Shown: positions 23,943 through 34,800, counted from the first letter of the stretch. The stretch is DNA of 64,000 bases from Aequorivita sp. UBA3180 (GCA_002364215.1 DEXQ01000003.1:43572-107571), one strand, 5' to 3'. The notes: generated from the letters alone by a model not told the origin. Translations and numbers: made by a program.

Positions 23943-26900
23943 GAGAAGTGTTTTCTTCAATAGTTTCTAATTTTTCAGTCGGTGCGCCCGTAATTTTTTC
24001 CTGTAACCACTGGAAAAGGATGAACAAAATTGGAATTACAAAAACCCCTAAAATTGTTCCTATCAATAAACCACCAACGGCTCCGGTACCAATGGAACGG
24101 TTACCTGCGGCACCAACCCCGTTTGAAAGTACCAACGGCATCAATCCAAATATAAAGGCGAAGGAAGTCATCAAAATGGGTCGCAATCGCGCTTCGGCAC
24201 CGTCAATGGCAGCATCCAAAATAGATTCGCCGTGTTTTCTTCGCTGAAGCGCAAATTCAACAATAAGAATTGCATTTTTCGCGAGCAACCCTATAAGCAT
24301 TATGAGCGCAATCTGAAAGTAGATATTGTTTTGCAATCCCATAAACTGTGTTGAAATATAGGCTCCAAAAACCCCAACTGGCAATGAAAACAGAACTGAA
24401 AAGGGCAATAAATAGCTTTCATATTGAGCTGCGAGCAAAAAGTAAACGAATACCAATGACAAAATGAAAATCATCGTTGTTTGGTTGCCTGCGCTTTTTT
24501 CTTCCAAGGTTAAACCTGAGTAAGCGATATCAAAATTGCTGGGCAAAGTTTGGCTAACGTCTTCAACAGCGGCAATAACATCACCCGAGCTATAACCCGG
24601 CGCCGGCGCAGCAGTAACTTTTGTGGAATTGAACAAATTGAAACGTGTAACCGATTGTGGCCCATAAACCCGTTTCAGCGTAACGAATTGGGTAATTGGC
24701 GTCATTTCACCACTGGCAGTACGTACATAAATATTGTTCAAATCGCTTTCACTTGCCCTGTCTTCCGGCAATGCTTGAACATACACGCGATATTGTTTTC
24801 CGAAGCGGGAAAAATCTGCTGCGAAAATACTTCCTATATAACCTTGTAAAGTGTTGAAAATGGTTTGCACCGAAACCCCAACTTCTTTTGCCAATGGCAC
24901 GTTCAGTATCATTTCATATTGCGGATAACGCGTGTTGAAAGAGGATTGTGCATATTGAATTTCAGGCCGTTGGCTCAATTTTGCAATAAACTCCTGATTG
25001 GTTTGGTCCAAATCTGTAAAGCTTCCACCGGAGCGATCCAAAAGATTCACTTCGGCTCCAGCGGAGTTTCCAAAACCGGGAATACTTGGTGGCGAGAAAA
25101 ATATAATTTGCGCCTCTGGAATTTGCGCAGCAATTCCGAAAAGTTGGCCAGTTATTGCCTGCACCGAAAGCGATTCGTCTTCTCTGTCTTTCCAATCGTC
25201 AAGCCTAATAAAGCCAAGTCCGTAATTGCTTCCCGCACCGCTGATCAAACTTCGACCGTCAATAACCGACGCACCTTGTACGCCAGGAAGGTCTTTTATT
25301 TTATTGTATAGTTTTAGGTTTACCTCACGCGTACGATCAATTGAAGAACCCGCGGGAAGTTCTACGTTCATAAAGATAATTCCACGATCTTCATCGGGCA
25401 CAAAGCCTGTTTTCAAAGTTGCAGATGACCACCAAATTCCCAAAACTGCCAAAAGCAAAATAACTCCAGTAATCCATTTATGCCTGTATAGGAAATGGAC
25501 AGATCTTCCATAACGGTTTACAGTAGCTTTAAAACCTCTGTTGAAACCGTTAAAGAATTTCTGAATAAAACCTGGTTTATTGCTGTTTTGTTTTTCATCG
25601 TGACCTTTTAAGAAAAGTGCACTCAGCGCGGGTGTTAAAGTCAAAGCGTTTATTGCAGAAATAATAATTGCAACAATAAGCGTTACTCCAAACTGCTCAT
25701 AAAATACTCCCGTAGGGCCTTTTATAAAAGTTACGGGGATAAACACTGCAGACATCACCAAGGTAATGGAAACAATAGCTCCGGAAATTTCGTGCATGGC
25801 TTTAAGCGATGCCTTTTTCGGGCTTTTCTCTCCTTCGTCAATCTTTGAATGGACTGCCTCGACGACTACAATAGCGTCATCTACCACAATACCAATTGCC
25901 AATACCAAAGCGAAAAGCGTCAGAAGGTTGATGGAATATCCAAATAAATTTAGGAAGAAAAATGTTCCAATAATCGAAACTGGTACCGCAATTGCCGGTA
26001 TTAAAGTGGAACGAAAATCCTGCAAGAATATAAATACCACAAGAAAAACTAGCAGGAACGCTTCTACCAAAGTCATTACCACCTTTTCAATTGAGGCATT
26101 CAAAAAGTTGTTAGTATCATACGGAATATAATACGTGATGCCTTCGGGAAGATTGGCTTCCACTTGAGCCAATTCTACTTTTATAGCATCAATAATTTCC
26201 TGTGCATTTGAACCTTTCGTTTGAAAAATACCCATATTTACCGCAGGATTTCCATTGGTAACAGATCCACCTGCATAAGATTGTGCGCCAAGTTCTATTT
26301 GTGCAACATCGCTCAATCTCAAAAATTCGCCATTGCCCAAAGCTTTAATCACAATGTCGCTGTATTGCTGCTCAGTTTTGTAACGTCCCGGATATTTAAT
26401 GGTATATGAAAAGGCTTCGCCATTATTTTCACCCAAAGAACCTGCCGCGGCTTCCAAACTCTGTTCTTTTAAAGCTGCAACAACATCGGAAGGCATCAAA
26501 CTATAGGCTGCAAGTTTTTGAGGATTTAGCCAAATGCGCATGGAGTAATCTTTTCCTCCGAATACACTCACGTCTCCCACACCATTTACCCTTTGTAATT
26601 CGGGAATTACGTTTATCTTTAAATAATTCTGAAGAAACGTATCGTCATAATCTTTGTTGGTGCTGTAAAAGGAAAGAAACATCAACGCACTTGTTTGTTG
26701 TTTTGAAGTTGTAACCCCAGTTTGAATTACAGCTTGAGGCAACAATGAATTAGCCCGTGCCACACGGTTTTGAACGTTTACAGCGGCAATGTCCGGATCT
26801 ACATCCTGATCAAAAAACACGCTGATGGAAGCGGTTCCGTTGTTGGTCGCAGTGGAAGTTAAATAGGTCATTCCTTCCACACCATTTATCTGCTCTTCCA

Positions 26901-27093
26901 ACGGAATAATAACGCTTTCAAGAATGGTTTCGGCGTTCGCTCCTGGATAGGTTGCATTCACCTGAATGGTCGGCGGGGCAATATCAGGGTATTGGGTAAT
27001 GGGCAGATTGGAAAGCCCTAAAATTCCCAAAATCACAATAATTATCGAGATAACCGTAGAGAGTACGGGTCTGTCTATAAATGTTTTTAACAT
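23932..27093 (-). CDS. RND efflux pump, inner membrane permease (AcrB/MexB type, HAE1 family)
   Basis: 1053 residues, the usual size. FIDRPVLSTVISIIIVILG starts the first membrane helix. The large periplasmic loops, the GIVVDDAIVVVEAVH segment of helix 4 with the proton-relay aspartates, and a second set of helices near 880-1035 are present. It exports hydrophobic drugs, bile salts or similar compounds using proton motive force. It lies between its adaptor and channel genes in one operon led by a repressor. Confidence 0.96.
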   Translation of the reverse strand: MLKTFIDRPVLSTVISIIIVILGILGLSNLPITQYPDIAPPTIQVNATYPGANAETILESVIIPLEEQINGVEGMTYLTSTATNNGTASISVFFDQDVDPDIAAVNVQNRVARANSLLPQAVIQTGVTTSKQQTSALMFLSFYSTNKDYDDTFLQNYLKINVIPELQRVNGVGDVSVFGGKDYSMRIWLNPQKLAAYSLMPSDVVAALKEQSLEAAAGSLGENNGEAFSYTIKYPGRYKTEQQYSDIVIKALGNGEFLRLSDVAQIELGAQSYAGGSVTNGNPAVNMGIFQTKGSNAQEIIDAIKVELAQVEANLPEGITYYIPYDTNNFLNASIEKVVMTLVEAFLLVFLVVFIFLQDFRSTLIPAIAVPVSIIGTFFFLNLFGYSINLLTLFALVLAIGIVVDDAIVVVEAVHSKIDEGEKSPKKASLKAMHEISGAIVSITLVMSAVFIPVTFIKGPTGVFYEQFGVTLIVAIIISAINALTLTPALSALFLKGHDEKQNSNKPGFIQKFFNGFNRGFKATVNRYGRSVHFLYRHKWITGVILLLAVLGIWWSSATLKTGFVPDEDRGIIFMNVELPAGSSIDRTREVNLKLYNKIKDLPGVQGASVIDGRSLISGAGSNYGLGFIRLDDWKDREDESLSVQAITGQLFGIAAQIPEAQIIFFSPPSIPGFGNSAGAEVNLLDRSGGSFTDLDQTNQEFIAKLSQRPEIQYAQSSFNTRYPQYEMILNVPLAKEVGVSVQTIFNTLQGYIGSIFAADFSRFGKQYRVYVQALPEDRASESDLNNIYVRTASGEMTPITQFVTLKRVYGPQSVTRFNLFNSTKVTAAPAPGYSSGDVIAAVEDVSQTLPSNFDIAYSGLTLEEKSAGNQTTMIFILSLVFVYFLLAAQYESYLLPFSVLFSLPVGVFGAYISTQFMGLQNNIYFQIALIMLIGLLAKNAILIVEFALQRRKHGESILDAAIDGAEARLRPILMTSFAFIFGLMPLVLSNGVGAAGNRSIGTGAVGGLLIGTILGVFVIPILFILFQWLQEKITGAPTEKLETIEENTSHEK

Positions 27094-27113
27094 GATTGGT
27101 TTTTCTTAAACGG

Positions 27114-28250
27114 TTATCTGAAAACTTTTTCAATAGGTTTGGCAATGCTGTCAAAAGGCATTTCCTGTGGATTTATTTTGGAATTTCCACGTAGTTTGTT
27201 TGCACCTTTTGCAACAATTTTATCACCTTTCTGCAAGCCGGAAGCTACCACGTAAAGGTTTCCAACTTCTGCCGTTGTCTCAATTTTGGTTGAAGTGGCC
27301 ATACCATCTTCACCAACTTTATACACATAAATACTGCCTTGTTGCTCATAGGTAGCTTCTTGCGGAACAACTACAGCATCGGTATAAACTTTTGGAATTT
27401 TAATTTTTCCGCTGTTGCCGTTTGTTAAAATTCTTGAAGGATTATCAAAAACAGCCCTGAAAGAAATAGAACCCGTATTCGCATTTACTTGTGAGTTAAT
27501 GGTTTCAATGGTTCCTTCTTCTTCGTAAAGGCTTCCGTTTGCCAATAACAATTGCACTTTCGGAAGTTTTTTTATTTTTTCTTCAATATCTTTTCCTTCT
27601 GCATTTTGAATAAAATCCAAATATTCCTTTTCATTCATTGAGAAATATGCATACACTTTGCTGATGTCTGAAACAGTCGTCATAGGGACTTGTGAGGATG
27701 GACTCACCAACGCACCTTTCCGAAGATTGATGGAACCAACATAGCCATCAACTGGGCTTTTTATGTTTCCGTAATCTATGTTTGCCGCAATGCTGTTATA
27801 GCCACTTTTTGCTTGTTGGAGTTTTGCTTTGGCAGTTTCAAGTTGCACATTGCTGATAATATTTTTTTCAACCAAAGGCTTCAGTTTATCAACCTCAACC
27901 TGTGCAGCATTCACGTTAGCGCGAGCGGCAGCGGCGTCTTGGCTCAAAGTTTGGGTTTCCAGTCTAAATAACGTTTGTCCTTTTCTTACTTTTTGACCCT
28001 CATCAACCAAAACATCCGTAATATATCCTGAAATTTTTGCATTTACCTGACTGTTCACAATCCCTTCAATACTTGCAGGATAGGTTGTAAATGCTGTAAC
28101 AGTTTTCGTTGGAATTGATACAACCGGTAAAGTTGGGGCTTGTTGTGCCATTTGGGCCTGTTGTGCACTTTTGTCATCGCCACAAGAAGAAAACAATAGC
28201 AGAATGCCTAAAGCTATGGGAAGTGAATGAATAAAATTTTTCTTTTTCAT
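27114..28250 (-). CDS. RND efflux periplasmic adaptor (AcrA/MexA type)
   Basis: 378 residues with a lipoprotein signal ending LLLFSSC. The order is a beta-barrel strand, the lipoyl half VNSQVNAKISGYITDVLVDEGQKVRKGQTLFRL, a helical hairpin (about 105-155), the second lipoyl half IKSPVDGYVGSINLRKGALV, then a beta-barrel and membrane-proximal domain. It links the inner permease to the outer channel. It starts 11 bases after the repressor stop. Confidence 0.95.
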   Translation of the reverse strand: MKKKNFIHSLPIALGILLLFSSCGDDKSAQQAQMAQQAPTLPVVSIPTKTVTAFTTYPASIEGIVNSQVNAKISGYITDVLVDEGQKVRKGQTLFRLETQTLSQDAAAARANVNAAQVEVDKLKPLVEKNIISNVQLETAKAKLQQAKSGYNSIAANIDYGNIKSPVDGYVGSINLRKGALVSPSSQVPMTTVSDISKVYAYFSMNEKEYLDFIQNAEGKDIEEKIKKLPKVQLLLANGSLYEEEGTIETINSQVNANTGSISFRAVFDNPSRILTNGNSGKIKIPKVYTDAVVVPQEATYEQQGSIYVYKVGEDGMATSTKIETTAEVGNLYVVASGLQKGDKIVAKGANKLRGNSKINPQEMPFDSIAKPIEKVFR

Positions 28251-28261
28251 TGTTGATCTAA

Positions 28262-28750
28262 TTAGTCGTTTTTATGTTTTTCGGTAAGCTTTTTTTGAAT
28301 TTTTTCCATGGAAGCACTTGCTTGTGCAAGGAATTCCAAATAATCTTTATGAAATTCCAAGTCGAAGATTTCTGAACAATCCTCAGGAAGTTCTGCATTT
28401 ATTTCCTTTTTATATTCCATTATTTCAAGATGCAGATCGCGTTCGTTTTTCCAGTTTTTAAGCATTTCATTCATGGCATTTATCATCACATCTGGAACAA
28501 GTGTGAAATACTTTTTTCTATCGCCACATTTTGTGTGATAGGTAATTCGGTTTGCGGCCTGCAAAGTGGTTAAATGTGTTGAAATTGTACTTTTACTGGC
28601 GCTGAGTTCACATACCAAAGATTCAAAAGTGCTTCCTTTTTTTCCACTTAAAATCAAGGTTGCAAGAATTCGCGCTGCCAAAGGAGCAAGTTGATCCTTG
28701 CTCTCAATGTGAACTCCCAATTTCTCAATTAAGCTTTCTTTTTTAGTCAA
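28262..28750 (-). CDS. GbsR/MarR-type winged helix repressor of the efflux operon
   Basis: About 162 residues. The helix-turn-helix region reads LAARILATLILSGKKGSTFESLVCELSASKSTISTHLTTLQAANRI, and a helical C-terminal dimerisation part follows. The open frame extends upstream to 28813, but that part covers a palindrome and a TACTTTTG box, so translation most likely begins at the TTG at 28750 (LTKKESLIEKLG). It is the first gene of the operon with adaptor, pump and channel, and is predicted to repress its own operon through the palindrome at 28790-28813. The inducer is unknown. Confidence 0.82.
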   Translation of the reverse strand: MTKKESLIEKLGVHIESKDQLAPLAARILATLILSGKKGSTFESLVCELSASKSTISTHLTTLQAANRITYHTKCGDRKKYFTLVPDVMINAMNEMLKNWKNERDLHLEIMEYKKEINAELPEDCSEIFDLEFHKDYLEFLAQASASMEKIQKKLTEKHKND

Positions 28751-28778
28751 AATATACTTATGATTTAAAATGAAGATG

Positions 28779-28786
28779 CAAAAGTA
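28779..28786 (-). promoter_or_regulatory. -7 box of the efflux operon
   Basis: TACTTTTG on the minus strand, exact TAnnTTTG, four bases from the palindrome at 28790-28813. Transcription would start near 28773, leaving a leader of about 23 bases to the TTG start. Confidence 0.6.
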
Positions 28787-28789
28787 CGC

Positions 28790-28813
28790 TTGGTTCGTAA
28801 TATTCCGAACCAA
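28790..28813. promoter_or_regulatory. Operator palindrome of the efflux operon
   Basis: TTGGTTCG, eight bases of AT-rich spacer, then CGAACCAA: a perfect 8-bp inverted repeat. It covers the region between the -33 and -7 positions of the promoter, so a bound dimer would block RNA polymerase. The likely ligand is the winged-helix protein encoded just downstream. Confidence 0.7.
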
Positions 28814-28841
28814 TCAGTATTAATGTTTTGTTAAATAATTT

Positions 28842-31217
28842 TTAAGGGTTTTCTGAAGCAGATTTTATTTCAATCTGCTCACGAAGTTCATTGCCGTCCT
28901 GATCTACCGTAGTCAATAAATATGCTCCCGGTTTTGGCGAAATGGCCAGTTCGTGAAAGGTCTCGGTCTTGCCGATATATTTTGAATCCAAGTACCAAAA
29001 AACAGTAGTTTCCGGTGAACGATGTGCCAGCTTAAAAATTACTTCGTTTACATCTTCATCAAAATTCTTCGGAAGAAGCACGGTTTCATTTTTTTTCGGG
29101 TATATAAATGCCATCAACTTTTCGCCTTCCTGCAAACAATTCGGCGCAAAGGGCGGCAAGATTTGGTATTCGGGGTGAAGTTGTGCGTAATAATATTCCA
29201 TTACCGGCGGCAGAACGAACCAGTTCTTTTGAACCATTGCTGAAAGTGGATAACACGAAGAGTTCACCCGAAAATTTTCCGTCCCGACGCCTCGGGATAG
29301 AAATACAGTTTGATGGTACGGACAAGCTTCGGTTCGTGTTCCGTTTTTTGGAATCCATTCCATTTTTGTTTCATCACAGAAAAGTCCCGCTAAATGGCCA
29401 CTTTTTGCGCAGATTTCTACCTCAACCAATTCATCGTACGGAATTTTAAACCAACCGCTTTGTGGTAAAACATTCAAAACATCAAACAAAACTGGAGCCG
29501 CAGCCTGAATTCCCGTTAAACCTGGCCGACCTTCCCCATCGGCGTTTCCAACCCAAACGCCAATTGCATATTTTGGTGTAACGCCAACCGCCCACGCATC
29601 TTTAAAGCCATAACTCGTTCCGGTTTTCCAAGCAAGCGGTTGACTGCTTGTGAAAAATTCCCAGTTTTCTTCCCCGTTTGGACGGTTCACTTTTTCCATT
29701 GCTTCGAAGGCTTCATAAATTGCTCCGGCATTCCAAACAGAAGGTTTTTGTTGTGTTTTCCCCAAGTTAATTTCCTCGTGATTTTTCACATAAACAGGTT
29801 CTACAAATTCATTTTTTCGGTATTCGCTGGAAGAATTATTGAAAAAATTCAAGGTTGAACCCATTCCGGCATAGGCTTTTGTGATATCCCACAAACTGCT
29901 TTCCGCGCCACCCAGAATCAATGAGAGACCATAATAATCAGCAGGTTTATCAATTGCTTTTTGATTTGTTTTCCTCAGAATATTATAAAATCTTTGAAAC
30001 CCAAAATCCCGCAACATCCGCACCGCAGGAATATTCAGCGAACGCGAAAGTGCCACACTTGCCGGGACCGCACCGTTGAATTTTTTGTCGAAATTTTCAG
30101 GTGTGTATCCGTTCACCGTCGTGGGAATATCAGCTACCAATGTATTTGGAAGAATTTCGCCAGCATGAAGCATCGATGTAAAAAGAAACGGTTTTAAGAT
30201 ACTGCCCGTACTACGCGGTCTTTCGATAATATCCACAAAGTTGTTGTGCTCACGTGTTGTCGGGGAATTGCCCACATAAGCTAAAACTTCCCGCGTATTA
30301 ACATCCATAACCAAAACGGCGAGATTGTGGATTTGGTTTTGTGCCAGCATATAATGTTGCTCTTTCACAATATTGTTCACTTTCTGTTGAAGCGAAAAAT
30401 CAATCGTGGTTTCAATGCGTTTTCCGTGATGTTCCTTTCTTATTTTTTCAGTTAAATGAGGTGCAAATTCGGGTAATGGCAAAGGTTTTCCCGACAATTT
30501 TTCATCCAAAGCCAATTGATAGGTTGTTTCATCAATCACTTCATTTTGAAAAAGTTTCAGCAATAGCGCATCTCTTTTTTGTTTTAAAATTTCTTCATTC
30601 TTTCCGGGGAAAATAAGGGCGGGAGCATTGGGAAGCACGGCCAAAGCTGCCGATTGTCCCCAACTCAAGTCACTTGCCGGAATTCCAAAATAGCGCCACG
30701 AAGCGGTTTCCAATCCAACCACATTTCCTCCGAAAGGAGCGTAGGAAGCATATAAATTCAGAATAGATTTCTTTTTATAACCCGCTTCCAAACGCGTGGC
30801 TTGAAAAATTTCGACTAGTTTTTCGAAATAAGTTCGGCCTTTATTTTGTCGGGAAAGACGGATTACTTGTTGCGTAATCGTACTTCCTCCGCGACGGGAA
30901 TCGCTGGTAAGATTGTTCCAAAGTGCTTTTGAAATGGAAACGGGATTAAAGCCGGGATGCCAATAAAAATGCTCGTCCTCAAAATAAAGTATGCATTTTT
31001 CAAACCGTTCCGGGACGGAATCCATTTTTGGAAATCGCCATTGTCCGTCATCCGCAATCCGCGCGCCGAGCATTTGTCCGCTGCTGCTTTCGGCAACGGT
31101 GGCGGTGGGAACGTTGAATAATGGTGACGGAAGACAGAAAAGCCAAACCAAAAATAAAATCAGCAGGACACTGAGTTTTATTTTATGTTTTTTTAAAATG
31201 GGATCAATGTTTTTCAT
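28842..31217 (-). CDS. pbpC: Penicillin-binding protein 1C
   Basis: 791 residues, a bifunctional peptidoglycan synthase. One membrane helix (about 14-31) is followed by the glycosyltransferase domain with CILYFEDEHFYWHPGFNP (catalytic glutamate near 78) and RRGGSTITQQ. The transpeptidase domain has RPRSTGSILKPF (SxxK near 325) and WKTGTSYGFKDAWAVG (KTG). The C-terminal PbpC domain follows after residue 690. A palindrome-bearing segment at residues 640-647 looks inserted. Like E. coli yfhM-pbpC, it follows an alpha-2-macroglobulin gene, here with a small lipoprotein gene between. Confidence 0.94.
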   Translation of the reverse strand: MKNIDPILKKHKIKLSVLLILFLVWLFCLPSPLFNVPTATVAESSSGQMLGARIADDGQWRFPKMDSVPERFEKCILYFEDEHFYWHPGFNPVSISKALWNNLTSDSRRGGSTITQQVIRLSRQNKGRTYFEKLVEIFQATRLEAGYKKKSILNLYASYAPFGGNVVGLETASWRYFGIPASDLSWGQSAALAVLPNAPALIFPGKNEEILKQKRDALLLKLFQNEVIDETTYQLALDEKLSGKPLPLPEFAPHLTEKIRKEHHGKRIETTIDFSLQQKVNNIVKEQHYMLAQNQIHNLAVLVMDVNTREVLAYVGNSPTTREHNNFVDIIERPRSTGSILKPFLFTSMLHAGEILPNTLVADIPTTVNGYTPENFDKKFNGAVPASVALSRSLNIPAVRMLRDFGFQRFYNILRKTNQKAIDKPADYYGLSLILGGAESSLWDITKAYAGMGSTLNFFNNSSSEYRKNEFVEPVYVKNHEEINLGKTQQKPSVWNAGAIYEAFEAMEKVNRPNGEENWEFFTSSQPLAWKTGTSYGFKDAWAVGVTPKYAIGVWVGNADGEGRPGLTGIQAAAPVLFDVLNVLPQSGWFKIPYDELVEVEICAKSGHLAGLFCDETKMEWIPKNGTRTEACPYHQTVFLSRGVGTENFRVNSSCYPLSAMVQKNWFVLPPVMEYYYAQLHPEYQILPPFAPNCLQEGEKLMAFIYPKKNETVLLPKNFDEDVNEVIFKLAHRSPETTVFWYLDSKYIGKTETFHELAISPKPGAYLLTTVDQDGNELREQIEIKSASENP
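29282..29297. repeat. Palindromic element inside pbpC
   Basis: TCCCGA-CGCC-TCGGGA, a 6-bp perfect inverted repeat that is unusually GC-rich for the gene. It encodes the SRGVG stretch between TVFL and TENFRVN. Confidence 0.5.
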
Positions 31218-31220
31218 TAA

Positions 31221-31811
31221 CTAATTCCAATCATATTCCCAAACGCCTTGAACATTCTTGACTTTTGGTGGAGGAGTCCATAAGCATGTACTTCCAGATG
31301 ATATCCAAAACAAACCATTCTTCAAATTTTTATCGAAAATTGGTTTATTGAAAGAACAGATATTTGGATAAGTATTAATAAAAATTTCTAATGCTTTATC
31401 ATATTCGTATTTTATAAATAGAGAATCATATTTTCTATTTATAGAATCATATTCTCTATTCGAAATAACCTTTATTGCTTGTGTAATTAAATCAGGATTT
31501 AATGTTAGCTTTTCCTTAAACCCATAGAGGCTATCAATTTCAGCAACGTTTTTTAAACTAAGTTTTTTTACAATATAATCTTCAAATTCAAAAGCTGGCA
31601 CTTCACTCTTGTAAATTTCTGCCATCGAACTATTATTAGGTTCTAATAGGCAATCACAAATATGGTTTCCTTCATCTTTCAATAAATCATTTATCAATTC
31701 AGCAGTTTTTTCAGAATAAATTTCGGAACGAGTTTTTTGTTTTGTTTCACTACAACCATAAGTGAAATTTATAATAACCGCAAATACAAATATTCTGAAG
31801 AGCTTTTTCAT
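31221..31811 (-). CDS. Small lipoprotein, function unknown
   Basis: 196 residues. Signal peptide and lipobox ending YGC (Cys20) predict a lipid-anchored envelope protein. The mature part is helical and charged, with cysteines near HICDCLL, NICSF and STCLW. I recognise no family. It sits within the alpha-2-macroglobulin-pbpC operon, 3 bases before pbpC and 3 bases after the macroglobulin gene. Its base composition is more AT-rich than both neighbours, suggesting a later insertion into an old operon. Confidence 0.7.
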   Translation of the reverse strand: MKKLFRIFVFAVIINFTYGCSETKQKTRSEIYSEKTAELINDLLKDEGNHICDCLLEPNNSSMAEIYKSEVPAFEFEDYIVKKLSLKNVAEIDSLYGFKEKLTLNPDLITQAIKVISNREYDSINRKYDSLFIKYEYDKALEIFINTYPNICSFNKPIFDKNLKNGLFWISSGSTCLWTPPPKVKNVQGVWEYDWN

Positions 31812-31814
31812 AAT

Positions 31815-34800
31815 CTATAATTCAACAGTCACCCACATCCCTTTGTTCCGCGCATAATAAGAATTGTCATACATCACCTCTACCTGCGTTCCGGGCAAAT
31901 AATACGTACCCAGATAGGAAGCGTTCAATTTTACGCTGAATGTTTTGGTCTCACCCGCGTTTAAATCGAAGAAGAAATTCACCCGATCATCGCGAATGTC
32001 TGTATAACGCGCATTTCCAGTTGCACCACCGCCCAATTCAGAAAAACTTGTGTTTACGATTTCCCAGCCACTTGGGAAGATTTTTGCCAACGCCACGTTG
32101 TTTATCCAATTGTTGGAAGTATTTGTAATAGCAACTTTTGCAATGATTTCGGTTCCCTGTCGCAATTTTGTAACGTCTATCGGTTTTCCATCGCCACCCA
32201 AATATTCGGATTTTATGGAGAGATTGCGCTTTTCGGCAAGCTCATTTCCTAAAGATAATTTTCCGCGTTGCGAAAGCGTCACGTAAACCAAATTCCCCTT
32301 TTTGTTGGTCACCGAAACTGAATTGCTTCCCATTACAAAAGAAAGATCACGCTGCGAAATGGCTCTATCGGTTTTTACCTCAACCGATTTTCCGCCATTT
32401 GTAAACGTAAGTTCCATCGCTTTTCCACCGTTTTTGGCAACCATTTTCGCCATTGCCATCAATGCGTACGAGGTTTCCTGCGTGCTGTACCAATTTCCGG
32501 AAGATAAATCTTTCGCTACTGAAATTGCCAATTCCCGTTGCTTCGAATCGCCCAATAAAACCAAGGTTTCCAAAGCCATCGCCCTATTTCTGAAAGGCGA
32601 GCCGTACGTATAATAATCGTATTTCTGCGGAACGAAATTGATATTGGCCGTTTGTGCAATCTGCTGTGCAACTTCCTTTTTGCCAGCCAAAGCGTATGCC
32701 GCGGCCAATCGCCATTTTGCATCGTTGCTCAATTCTTTGCTTTCGCGAAGGCGGTTCATTGCCGCAAGTTCTGGTTTTCCCGCCAACGCCAAGGTATAAA
32801 GTCTGTAAGCCTGCGTCAAACTTGAATTATAAACCTTATAACTGTTTCGCCATTGGCGCGCCGTGTTTTGCTGGTATAGCAACCAATTGCTCATAAAACT
32901 GATGGGCAACGCATATCCTTTTTGTTTCGCTTCCAGCATAAAATGCCCAGCATAATTGGTTGCCCATTCGTCGGCTTCGCGCTCTCCGGGCCAATATGCA
33001 AGTCCGCCGTTTGCAGTTTGAAATCTTCCCAAACGCTCAATTGCCGCTTTTACATTTTTTTCAATTTTCTGTTTTTTATCAAAAGTAATGTCGAAAACAT
33101 CCGCCAAATACAACTGCGGAAACGCTGAAGAAGTAGTCTGTTCAATGCATCCATAAGGATAATGGATTAAATATTCCATTCGTTTTCCGAAATCCATCGG
33201 CGGCAAAGTGGAAAATTCAAGCATCGCGGCATTGCTTCCCAGAACGCCAAAAGTTTCGAAATTTATGGTTTGCGAAGCATTTCCATCCACAGTGTAATTT
33301 GTGGATTTCTGAGAAATCGGATTCGGATTTTCCACGTCTATTTCCACTTTATAGTTCGCTTTTTCCCCATTGCCGGAAGCGGTTACTTCAATGGTTTGAA
33401 ATTCCTTCGTCGGCAATACTTCAAATTCAAAATTCACAATCTGTTCGCCCGGTCCGTTGAAAGTAACCGTTTTGGAAGCACCGTTTTTCGGTTTCAGCGC
33501 ATCGCCTGTTTTTACCGTAATCGTGGCGGTTTTCACTTTGTTTTCCATCGCGAAAACAGTAACTGGAAGTGTAACGGTTTCGCCCGGCGATAATTTCCGC
33601 GGAAGTGAGGCCAGCACCATTAAAGGTGTTCGGACGGGCGTTGTTTTTTCGACACTGCCGTATGCACTTTTGGTTTTATCGCCCGCAATTACCATCGTGC
33701 GAACGGAGCCGATGTAATTTGGCATCATAATATTATGACTTGCGGTTTTTCCGGCGGAGAGTTCGAATGGTCCCAGATATTTCACAACTGGTTTAAATCT
33801 GTCGGCTTTTCGGTTTTTTGCACCCAAAGCCGCATCGCCACCACCGATTGCGTAAATATTATCGACACTGCCGGAATATGCGCCAATCACGTAATCGAAC
33901 ATATCAAAAGTTTTCACTCCAAGTGCTTCTCGGCTGTAAAAAGCTTCGTGAATATCGGGCGTTGCAAAACGTGTTAAATCCAACAAACCTTCGTCAACAA
34001 CCGCGATTGTGTAAGTCATTGGTTTTCCTTTTTCCTCGGAAACTTTTACGGTGAATTGCTTTTCTGGTTTTAAAACCTCCGGCATCGTGATTTTGGGGTG
34101 AAGCACCGTTGAAGGATCCTCAACCGAAAGCGGAATAACGCCGTAAAGCCGTATAGGCAAATCGTTTTTCGTTTGGCTATGTGGTTGCAGCAGCGAAATA
34201 TTCACATAAATATTCGGCGCCATTTCCTTTGTGATTTTTATTGCGGCTTTGGTTTCGCCTTTTTTGGTTTCAATCCAATGCGTTGCCAAAACCTCTGTGC
34301 CGTTTTCAACGCTAATCAGCGCATGGCCGTCACTTCCCGAAGGAAAAGTTATAAACGCTTCTTCACCAACATTATATTTTTCTTTGTCTGCGGAAAAAAG
34401 TAACATGCGCGCACTTTCAGCATCGCCGTCACTTGGGCGCTGCCACCAATTTCTGTAGAAATATGTGATTCGTCCCGTTGCGTGACCGGATTGTTTATCG
34501 ATGACGCGAATTAAATATCTGCCGCCTTCCTCTTCGGGAATATTTACGGTGAATTTTCCCTTTCCGCTGCCATCGGTTTTTACAGTGAAATCTTTTACGG
34601 GACGGTGCACGGTTGAATTTTCATAGGTTGAAAGATTGTCCGAACCACGATTCCACCACCAACGCCATTCAATCTGGAAAACTTTTACTTCCAATTCGCG
34701 ATTGGCTGCAGCTTTGCCCTGCGCATCCACGGAAACTACGTCAAAAGTTGTGTTTTCATCCGTAAAATAGGAACCGTAACGCCCAGCTTCGGGAGATTTT

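Noticed and set aside
24550..25311. Plus-strand open frames of 99 and 148 residues within the RND pump gene
   Set aside because: Antisense shadows of a gene with complete RND features.
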